Below, in pieces: positions 26,376 to 33,980 of a stretch of DNA of 64,000 nucleotides. Within the stretch, counting starts at the first letter, position 1; the number at the start of each line of letters is the position of its first letter. The notes beneath the pieces were generated by a model that was given only the letters and a program-made list of their open reading frames with translations, made no database searches and was not told where the DNA came from. This DNA comes from Robiginitomaculum sp. (GTDB lineage Bacteria; Pseudomonadota; Alphaproteobacteria; Caulobacterales; Maricaulaceae), in NCBI GenBank assembly GCA_030949705.1, contig JAUZSF010000019.1, positions 1 through 64,000 of the forward strand, written 5' to 3'. The translations under genes and the position numbers were made by a program.

Positions 26376-27109
26376 GCAATGCTCTCCCCGCCATCAATCA
26401 CGATTGCCTGTCCGTTGGTTGCCCCGGACCCGGCCCCCGATACATACGACACGGCATCGGCAACCTCCTGCGGCAATACAGCGCGGCCCATCGGGTTGTC
26501 CCGGATCAACAGGCTTAACGCCTCCTCTTGCGTGCATCCGGTTTTTTCCATGATCACGGCCAAAGAGCCGTCCAGCAATGGCGTTTGGGTAAACCCGGGG
26601 CAGATCGCATTAACCGTTACCCCGGTTTTGGCCAGCTCGATCGCCAGGGTTTTGACTAGGCCCAACACCCCGTGCTTGGCCGCGCCATAGGCCGCCGTAT
26701 AGGCATAACCCTTCAGACCAGCCGTAGAGGCAATGACGATAAAGCGTCCCCAGCCGCGCTCCACCATGGCTGGAATGGCGGCCTGTGCACATAAAAATGC
26801 GCCGGTCAGATTGACCGCCAACATGGCCTGCCACATTTCCATATCTGTTTTTAGCGCCGGGGCCGTAGCCGCCGCGCCAGCGTTATTGACCAGAATGTCG
26901 ATGGGGCCAGCCTCTGCAAAGGCCTCTTTTACGGACTGTTCCTGGGTAACATCCATAAGGAAATAATCAAAGCCCGTGGCCTTTAGCGCCGCTTCATTAC
27001 GCCCGCTGACCAGCACTCGCGCGCCGTCATCCGCCAAACGGCTAGCGCAGGCCAGACCGATCCCCGATCCGCCGCCGGTCACCAATGCCGTTTTGCCTTT
27101 TAGGTTCAT
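26372..27109 (-). CDS. Short-chain dehydrogenase/reductase (3-hydroxyacyl-CoA-type)
   Basis: A 245-residue classical SDR. Cofactor motif TGGGSGIG at about 11-18, NNAG at about 76-79, catalytic Ser in ASTAGLKGYAY, the YxxxK pair in YGAAKH, and the PG motif NAICPGFTQTPLL. Low-chain NAD-type SDRs like this resemble 3-hydroxybutyrate or 3-hydroxyacyl-CoA dehydrogenases. As first gene of the minus-strand operon that runs through to the Rid protein, it would supply the alcohol-oxidising step of ring-product beta-oxidation. The exact substrate is inferred only. Confidence 0.9.
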   Translation of the reverse strand: MNLKGKTALVTGGGSGIGLACASRLADDGARVLVSGRNEAALKATGFDYFLMDVTQEQSVKEAFAEAGPIDILVNNAGAAATAPALKTDMEMWQAMLAVNLTGAFLCAQAAIPAMVERGWGRFIVIASTAGLKGYAYTAAYGAAKHGVLGLVKTLAIELAKTGVTVNAICPGFTQTPLLDGSLAVIMEKTGCTQEEALSLLIRDNPMGRAVLPQEVADAVSYVSGAGSGATNGQAIVIDGGESIA

Positions 27110-27157
27110 ATCGCATCCATTTAAGTGGATTCTGATCCTAGCACAGCAAAATAATTA

Positions 27158-27165
27158 TAGTACTA
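27158..27165. promoter_or_regulatory. Short palindrome in the SDR/iorA divergent promoter region
   Basis: TAGTACTA, flanked by AT-rich sequence (ATAATTA before, AAAATAAAA after), lies in the 126-base gap between two divergent operons of the island. It is a possible MarR site, but no match to a known operator can be shown here. Confidence 0.3.
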
Positions 27166-27235
27166 AAATAAAATTTAGATAGGACCTAGCCATAGCATGT
27201 CTGGCGCGGCAAGATAGGCTCTTAAGGAGCATGAT

Positions 27236-29386
27236 GTGGCCGAACGATCTTTCGCAACAGAAGTCCAGAAGCTGAAACTGGGTAAGGGCGAGACCTTTCA
27301 CGGCGAAGGCATTCTGGCGGTGACCAAGGCGCTGTTGCAAGCCGGGGTTTCCTATGTTGGCGGTTATCAGGGGGCGCCCATTTCGCACCTGATGGATGTG
27401 CTATCCGATGCTGAACCGATCCTGAATAATCTGGGCGTGCATTTTGAAACCAGCGCGTCCGAGGCCGCCGCCGCCGCCATGCTGGCCGCTTCGGTCAATT
27501 ACCCGTTGCGCGGGGCGGTCACCTGGAAATCCACCGTGGGCACCAATGTGGCCTCGGATGCGCTGGCGAGCGTTGCCTCCAGCGGGGTGATGGGCGGGGC
27601 GCTGATCATTGTGGGTGAAGATTACGGCGAAGGCTCCTCCATCATGCAGGAGCGCTCGCACCCCTTTGCCATGAAATCGCAAATCTGGCTTATTGACCCG
27701 CGGCCCAACCTCACTTCGATTACCAACATGGTGGAAAAAGGGTTCAACTGTCCGAGGCCTCCAACACCCCGGTCATGCTGGAATTGCGCATTCGCGCCTG
27801 TCATGTCTCGGGCAGCTTCACCGCCAAAGACAATGTCAAACCGGCCTTCACCCTGGCCGAGGCCATGGAAAACCCGGTGCGCGATTATGGCCGGGTTGTA
27901 TTGCCGCCATCCAATTTCGTCCACGAGGTCGAAAAAATCGAAAAGCGCTGGCCCGCCGCCATATCTTACATCAAAAAAGCACAAGCTGAACGAGTTTCTG
28001 GGCGGCACCACCGGCGATGTGGGCATTATCGTTCAGGGCGGACTTTACAACACCTTGATGCGGGCCATGCAATTGGTCGGTCTGGCCGACAGTTTTGGCC
28101 GCACCGACATTCCGATTTATTGTCTGAATGTCACCTATCCGATGATTGAGGACGAGGTGCGCGGTTTTTGCGCCGACAAGCGCGCTGTTCTGATGGTCGA
28201 GGAAGGCCAGCCTGAATATATCGAACAGGCCCTGAACACCATTTTGCGCCAGGCCGATCTGCAAACCCGCATTGTCGGCAAAGAGGTCTTGCCACGCGCC
28301 GGTGAATATACCGGCCAGGTTTTGCGCGATGGCTTGCAGGCATTTTTTGCGGCCCATGCCCCCGACAAGATCAAGGGCGCCAAACCAGACCAGCCTCTGG
28401 ACCCCAAAACCCAGAAACAATTGACGCAAAACGTACCCCCGCGCCCCGTTGGCTTTTGCACTGGCTGCCCGGAACGCCCGGTGTTTACCGCCATGAAACT
28501 GGTACAGCGCGAACTGGGAAATTTTCATGTCTCCTGCGATATTGGCTGTCACCTTTTCTCCATTTTGCCGCCCTTTAATATTGGCAATACCACCATGGGC
28601 TATGGCCTGGGCTGGTCCGGGGCCTCGGCGTTTAACACCCCGGCCGGCAAGCGCACGATCAGCATTATGGGCGATGGCGGGTTTTGGCATAATGGCCTGA
28701 CCAGCGGCGTTGGCGGCGCGGTTTTTAACCAGAACGACAACGTCCTGGTGATTATCGACAATGGCTATTCGGCGGCCACCGGGGGCCAGGATTTGCTCTC
28801 CTCGCGCGCCGATAATACAAACCGGGTGACCAACCAGCCTATTGAAAAGGCGGTGCGCGGCCTGGGGGTCAACTGGGTGCGCCCGGTCAATACCTATGAT
28901 CTTGGCAAAATGGTCAAAACCTTGCGCGAAGCCCTGACCACCGACGTTAAGGGTCCCAAAATTATTCTGGCACAGTCCGAATGCATGCTGAACCGCCAGC
29001 GCCGGGAAAAGCCCCTGCAACGCAAAGCCATTCAGGATGGACAGCGCACCGTAAAAACCCGCTTTGGTGTAGATGCCGATACCTGTACCGGCGATCATGC
29101 CTGCATCCGCCTTTCGGGCTGTCCCTCTTTGACCATTGCCGACAACCCCGATCCCTTGCGCGAAGACCCCATCACCCGCGTCAATCATGACTGCGTGGGG
29201 TGCGGTGTTTGCGGCGAGATCGCCCATGCCGCCATCTTGTGCCCTTCTTTTTACCGGGCCGAGATTCTTCATAACCCGACATGGTGGGATCGTGCGCGCG
29301 CCGCCATTCGCCGGGCCGTGATCGGCTTTTTTCAGCGCCGTGATGAGCGCAAACGCGCCCGATATTCCTTTGGCGGTGCCTCATGA
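27236..29386 (+). CDS. iorA: Indolepyruvate:ferredoxin oxidoreductase alpha subunit, two compensating frameshifts
   Basis: IorA carries thiamine pyrophosphate and iron-sulfur clusters and oxidises aryl pyruvates to aryl-acetyl-CoA with ferredoxin reduction. The GTG start at 27236 has AAGGAG 6 bases upstream. The N-terminal pyrimidine domain has GGYQGAPISHLMDVL. The TPP domain shows CTGCPERPVF, CDIGCHLFSILPPFN and SIMGDGGFWHNGL, and the C-terminus has cysteine clusters of ferredoxin type (CTGDHACIRLSGC, CVGCGVC). Between about 27745 and 27978 the frame is wrong: the true peptide reads LSEASNTPVMLELRIRACHV in another frame. One base is missing at 27745-27747 and one extra A lies in A6 at 27973-27978. 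Sequencing error is likely. Confidence 0.9.
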   Translation: MAERSFATEVQKLKLGKGETFHGEGILAVTKALLQAGVSYVGGYQGAPISHLMDVLSDAEPILNNLGVHFETSASEAAAAAMLAASVNYPLRGAVTWKSTVGTNVASDALASVASSGVMGGALIIVGEDYGEGSSIMQERSHPFAMKSQIWLIDPRPNLTSITNMVEKGFNCPRPPTPRSCWNCAFAPVMSRAASPPKTMSNRPSPWPRPWKTRCAIMAGLYCRHPISSTRSKKSKSAGPPPYLTSKKHKLNEFLGGTTGDVGIIVQGGLYNTLMRAMQLVGLADSFGRTDIPIYCLNVTYPMIEDEVRGFCADKRAVLMVEEGQPEYIEQALNTILRQADLQTRIVGKEVLPRAGEYTGQVLRDGLQAFFAAHAPDKIKGAKPDQPLDPKTQKQLTQNVPPRPVGFCTGCPERPVFTAMKLVQRELGNFHVSCDIGCHLFSILPPFNIGNTTMGYGLGWSGASAFNTPAGKRTISIMGDGGFWHNGLTSGVGGAVFNQNDNVLVIIDNGYSAATGGQDLLSSRADNTNRVTNQPIEKAVRGLGVNWVRPVNTYDLGKMVKTLREALTTDVKGPKIILAQSECMLNRQRREKPLQRKAIQDGQRTVKTRFGVDADTCTGDHACIRLSGCPSLTIADNPDPLREDPITRVNHDCVGCGVCGEIAHAAILCPSFYRAEILHNPTWWDRARAAIRRAVIGFFQRRDERKRARYSFGGAS

Positions 29387-30899
29387 AAACCGTACGCCCG
29401 ATCACCATTGCCATTACCGCCATGGGCGGACAGGGCGGCGGCGTGCTGGCCGACTGGATTGTCGGTCTTGGCCAGCAAAATGGCTATCTGGCACAATCCA
29501 CCTCGGTGCCCGGCGTTGCCCAGCGCACCGGCGCCACCATTTATTATGTCGAGCTGTTTCCCGCCGACGCCGCCAAGAAAGCCAAGCGCGCCCCCATATT
29601 GGCCATGATGCCGGTGCCCGGCGATGTGGATATCGTCATCGCCTCCGAAATGATGGAGGCAGGCCGGGCGCTGATGCGCGGTTTTGTGACGGGCCGCACC
29701 ACTTTGATTGCCTCCACCCACCGGGTCTATGCCATTGCGGAGAAAGAACCCCTTGGCGATGGCCGCCAGGACCCGGCAGAGGTGCAGGCGCTGGCCGCCA
29801 AAACCGCCGGACGCTATATCGCCTTTGATATGGATGCCGCCGCCCAGGCCACGAACAGCTTCATCAGCTCGGTACTTTTTGGCGCGCTGGCCGGTTCAGA
29901 CGCCTTGCTGTTTTCCAGAAATGCCTATGAAAAAATCATCAAAAATGGCGGCAAAGCGGTGCAGGCCAATTTGCGCGGCTTTGCCCTTGGATTTGCAAAC
30001 AGCGCCGGCACCCCCCGGCGATCCCGGCCAGTCCCACCCCGCCAGTTGAGCCACCGGCCCCGGCCGTGGCGCCCCTGATGGCCCGCCTTGAAAGCGATTT
30101 TGCCCCGGCCTGTCATGACATGCTGCGCCATGGCCTTAAACGCGTGGTGGATTTTCAGGACCCGGCCTATGGCACGCTCTATCTGGATCGCATGAGCGCC
30201 ATACACAAACTGGACAAGGCCTATAATGGCACCCGGCGCCGCTGGCGATTAACCCGCGATGTGGCACGCTATCTGGCCCTGAAAATGGCCTATGAGGACA
30301 CCGTGCGCGTGGCCGACCTGAAAACCCGCGCCTCGCGCTTTGCCCGCTTTGCCCAAGAGGTAGGGGCAGTGGATGGCCAGATCATCACCATTACCGAATT
30401 CATGCACCCTCGTGTGGAGGAGTTATGTGATATTCTGCCCGCACCTTTGGGCCGCTTTATTTTGCGTACGCCATGGGCAAAGAAGTTTATGGGCCTCTTC
30501 TTTGGCAAAGGGCGCCGGATTGAAACCACGTCCTTGCACGGTTTTTTACTTCTACGCCTGATCGCCTCTCTCAAGCCCCTGCGCCGATCCTCCTTGCGAT
30601 TTGGCCAAGAGACAAAACACATTGAAACCTGGCTGGACAGCATTACCAGCGCGGCGCCGGCCAATTACGCCCTGGCGTGCGAACTTGCCGGCCTGCAACG
30701 GCTGATCAAAGGCTATGGGGACACCTATGAGCGGGGCATGAAAAACTATGCCACGATTACCGACGCCCTTGGCAATTTTGCCGATGCGAAAAATGCCCAC
30801 AAACACGTAAAAACCCTGAAAGAGGCCGCCTTGAAAGACGAAGACGGCCTGGCCTTGAATACCGCCTTGGAAAAACTGCAAAACGGGAGAACAACATGA
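29383..30899 (+). CDS. iorB: Indolepyruvate:ferredoxin oxidoreductase beta subunit (long form), frameshift at a C run
   Basis: The N-terminal ~190 residues are the POR gamma-type domain (AMGGQGGGVLADWIVGLGQQ, STSVPGVAQRTGATIYYVE). After a Pro-rich linker comes a ~280-residue C-terminal domain of the kind found in long IorB proteins. The frame from 29383 ends at 30078 in nonsense. The C-terminal part is open in another frame, usually read from 30066. Adding one C to C6 at 30011-30016 joins them through TPPAIPASPTPPVEPPAPA. The start overlaps the iorA stop as ATGA, and the end overlaps the cyclase start. It is co-transcribed with both. Confidence 0.88.
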
Positions 30900-31681
30900 A
30901 TGGAACCGATATATTAAGCGCCCTGACCGCCGCACTGGGCGGCGGCGGCGTGCGCGTTGTGGACCTGACCCAACCCTTGGAGCCAGCCACCCCGGTTTTG
31001 CAATTGCCGCCGGAATTTGTCCAAAACCCGCCCTTTGAGATCGAGGTTCTCTCCAAATATGATGAGCGCGGCCCCGCCTGGTATTGGAACAAGTTTAAAT
31101 GTGGCGAACATACCGGCACCCATTTTGATGCCCCCATTCATTTTGTTACCGGCAAGGATTATGAAAACAACGCCACCGACACCATCCCGGTAGAAAAATT
31201 CATCGGTCCGGCCTGTGTGATTGATGCCAGTAAAGAGGTCGAAAAAGACCCTGATTTTCTGATCAGCATCGATTATGTCAAAGCCTGGGAAGATACCCAC
31301 GGTAAAATCACCCCCGGTTCCTGGGTATTGTTTCGCACCGACTGGTCCAAACGCACCGACCCGGCAGAATTTTTGAACTTTCACGAAGACGGCGCCCACA
31401 CCCCGGGATGGGAGGCCTCGTGCATTCCGTTTCTGGCCGAGGAACGCGATGTGCTGGGCGTTGGTGTAGAGACCGTGGGCACCGATGCGGGGCAGGCCCA
31501 TATGTTCGACCCGGCCTTTCCCTGTCACACCTTGATGCATGGGGCCAACAAGTTTGGGCTGGCCAGCCTGACCAATCTGGACCAACTACCGCCCACCGGC
31601 GCGATTGTCATTGCGCCGCCTCTTAAGATTGTGAATGGCTCTGGCAGTCCTTTACGCGTGCTGGCCCTCGCCCCGGCGTAA
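30896..31681 (+). CDS. Cyclase-family metal hydrolase: KynB-type formamidase or isatin hydrolase
   Basis: A 261-residue protein of the metal-dependent cyclase family. The metal motif is GEHTGTHFDAPIHF (HxGTHxDxPxH). Known members are kynurenine formamidase KynB and isatin hydrolase, both relevant here. The product is longer than typical KynB (about 210 residues) and closer to isatin hydrolase in length. It overlaps iorB by 4 bases, so it is in the ior operon. With indolepyruvate oxidation nearby, an indole-derived lactam or amide is a plausible substrate. The family call is firm; the choice between activities is open. Confidence 0.85.
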   Translation: MNGTDILSALTAALGGGGVRVVDLTQPLEPATPVLQLPPEFVQNPPFEIEVLSKYDERGPAWYWNKFKCGEHTGTHFDAPIHFVTGKDYENNATDTIPVEKFIGPACVIDASKEVEKDPDFLISIDYVKAWEDTHGKITPGSWVLFRTDWSKRTDPAEFLNFHEDGAHTPGWEASCIPFLAEERDVLGVGVETVGTDAGQAHMFDPAFPCHTLMHGANKFGLASLTNLDQLPPTGAIVIAPPLKIVNGSGSPLRVLALAPA

Positions 31682-31709
31682 TTACCATCCTCAAAATGTA
31701 CCAGTGTAG

Positions 31710-31736
31710 CCCCCGCCATCATGGCGGGGGTTTTTT
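31710..31736 (+). terminator. Rho-independent terminator of the ior operon
   Basis: CCCCCGCCAT and ATGGCGGGGG form a perfect 10-base stem with a one-base centre, followed by TTTTTT. It lies 29 bases after the cyclase stop. Confidence 0.9.
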
Positions 31737-31895
31737 GGTTTTATCCCCGTGTCCGTTAGGGATAATCAGGGGTAAATGAGGGTCGTTTCAGGGGCTGTTA
31801 TGTAAACTTTAGGGGCATTTAAGGGGTAAAGACGGGCATGCCAAGGGGTAAGGCTTGCCCCTCATTGACCCTCATGTGCGCTATGCGGGGGATTT

Positions 31896-32004
31896 CTCCC
31901 TCTCCCTGGGGAGAGGGCCGGGGTGAGGGGGTGGTGAATCAGGGTCAGGGTTCTGTCTTTAAGCCGATGACCCCTCACCTTATTCCTCTCCCACCCGGGA
32001 GAGG
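31896..32004. repeat. Inverted pair of CTCTCCC/GGGAGAGG-type repeats
   Basis: The segment beginning near 31896 (CCCTCTCCCTGGGGAGAGGG, then CCGGGGTGAGGG) is matched in the opposite orientation by CCCCTCACC ... CTCTCCCACCCGGGAGAGG up to 32004. Each unit is itself a hairpin. This is a widespread bacterial intergenic repeat type. Confidence 0.6.
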
Positions 32005-32094
32005 AAAGAGCTTGTCTCCATGCCGGTGCGATGCTTTGGGAATGGGGATAGCAAAACCTTGTCCCACACCGGCGTGGGTGGGGTATACTTCTAT

Positions 32095-32215
32095 CCATCC
32101 TTCGAGGCTCTCTTCGTTCGCACCTCAGGATGAGGTTTGCATATTATTCTCTACCTCATACTGAGGTGTCCTGAGGGAGGGCGTCGCACCCCGAAGGGCC
32201 TCAAAGTATGGAACA
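32095..32215. repeat. Dispersed palindromic repeats, family B (two units)
   Basis: The first unit runs from CATCCTTCGAGGCTCTCTTC to CAGGATGAGG (32095-32135). A more degraded unit of the same family begins at CCTCATACTGAGGTGTCCTG (32153) and ends near 32215 (CCTCAAAGTATGG). Confidence 0.6.
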
Positions 32216-32364
32216 CCGTCTGGATCCCGGACAAGACGAACGCCTTTTCAGAACCCCCAGGACGGAATAATCTGATTAAATGCAGTATTATGTTGCATTG
32301 CAGCACAATCCGATGAACAAGCACACCCTTTGCCTGCGGGCGCCCTATCAATCAGGTCACGACC

Positions 32365-33980
32365 ATGAGAGCCAGTCTTGCCGCCTTTGCTGATCGCTTT
32401 TCCGCCTCCGGCTGGAAAGAACGCAGCCTGCGCGATTTTACCCCCAAGCGCATTCGTATCGAAGTGCTGGCCGGGTTAACCGTGGCGCTGGCACTGGTGC
32501 CCGAGGCGGTGGCCTTTGCCTTTGTCGCCGGTGTGCATCCGCTGGTGGGGCTGTATGCCGCCTTTCTGGTGGGCCTGATCACCGCCGTTTTGGGCGGCCA
32601 GCCGGGTATGATTTCCGGGGCGACCGGGGCGCTGGCCGTGGTGATGGTGGCGCTGGTTTCCGCCCATGGGGTGGAATACCTTTTTTGCCACCGTGGTGTT
32701 GATGGGCATTTTGCAAATACTGGCGGGCGTGTTCCGTCTGGGCAAACTGATCCGTCTGGTGCCACACCCGGTGATGCTGGGCTTTGTCAATGGCCTGGCC
32801 ATTGTCATTTTTCTGGCACAGCTCACGCAATTTCAGGTAGGACCCGAGGGCGACCGGCACTGGATGACCGGCCTGCCGCTGATCCTGACATTGGGTCTGG
32901 TCTTGCTGACCATGGGGATTATTTGGCTGGTGCCCAAAATCACCAATGCCATTCCCGCCCCGCTGGCCGGGATTGCGGTGGTGGCGGCCATCGTGATCGG
33001 CTTTGGACTGGAGGTTCCCCGGGTGGGGGATCTGGCCTCGATCAAAGGCGGCCTGCCCTCATTTCATCTGCCCATGGTGCCGCTGAACCTGGAAACCCTG
33101 GAGATCATTTTTCCCTATGCGATTATTCTAGCCGCCATTGGCCTGATCGAAAGCCTGTTGACGCTGAACCTGGTGGGCGAGATGACCGGCAAGCATAGCG
33201 GCGGGGCTTCGCGCGAATGTCTGGCCCAAGGCGTGGCCAATACGGTTACCGGATTTTTTTGGCGGCATGGGCGGTTGCGCCATGATCGGCCAGTCCATGA
33301 TCAATGTGAAATCCGGCGGGCGCACGCGCCTTTCCGCGCTGGCGGCGGCACTATTCCTTCTGAGTTTCATCCTGCTGGCTTCGGGCCTGATCGAACAGAT
33401 CCCGCTGGCCGCCCTTGTGGGCGTGATGTTCATGGTGGTGATCGGCACCTTTGCCTGGCAGAGCCTGCGCATTATGCAGCGCATTCCGCGTCTGGATGCG
33501 TTTGTCATTATTCTGGTGACCGCGGTCACCGTAAAATACGATCTGGCCACCGCCGTGGTGGTGGGGGTAATCGTTTCGGCACTGGCCTATGCGTGGAGCA
33601 ATGCCCGGCGCATCCATGCGGTGGTTCGTGAAAGCCACAGTGAAACCGGGGCCAAGGTTTATGAAATCGAAGGGCCGCTGTTTTTTGGTTCCACCGACGG
33701 TTTTGCCGAACTGTTTACCCCCGATGAAGACCCGGACGTAGTGATTGTGGATTTCATGAAATCCCGTGTGGTGGACCAGTCGGCTCTGCAGGCCATCGAG
33801 GCACTGGCCTCAAAATATGAAAAGCGCGGCAAGACCCTGCGCCTGCGCCATTTATCGCGCGATTGCCACAAACTGTTGAACCGCGCCGGTCAGTTAATGG
33901 TCGATTCCAATGATGACCCGGATTACGGCCTGGCAGTAGATTATTCGGTACGCACCGGCATTCTGGGCGGCGCGCACTAA
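32365..33980 (+). CDS. SulP-family anion transporter with STAS domain, two frameshifts
   Basis: SulP proteins move sulfate, bicarbonate or other anions across the inner membrane. The N-terminal signature is [20 protein letters not shown], followed by [19 protein letters not shown] string of hydrophobic helices continues to about 33640, and a cytoplasmic STAS domain ([30 protein letters not shown]) ends the protein. Three frames must be joined. T6 at 32681-32686 and T7 at 33254-33260 each carry one extra T, and removing both gives one uninterrupted ~537-residue protein. The stop overlaps the convergent TTL-like gene by 4 bases. The substrate is not known. Confidence 0.88.

Larger units (their letters stand above)
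31737..32364. other. Repeat-rich intergenic region before the SulP gene
   Basis: About 630 bases with no supported gene. It contains GGGGTAA-rich sequence (31770-31860), an inverted pair of a CTCTCCC-type repeat (31896-32004) and two family B repeat units (32095-32215). A plausible promoter for the SulP gene was not picked out with confidence. Confidence 0.6.

Noticed and set aside
27971-29272. 433-residue minus-strand frame opposite iorA
   Set aside because: Antisense to clear IorA motifs; composition is typical of a shadow frame.
30066-30899. Independent gene starting at 30066
   Set aside because: It is the C-terminal part of IorB separated by a homopolymer indel.
32666-33631. Separate membrane protein starting at 32666
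   Set aside because: It is the middle of the SulP transporter in a shifted frame.
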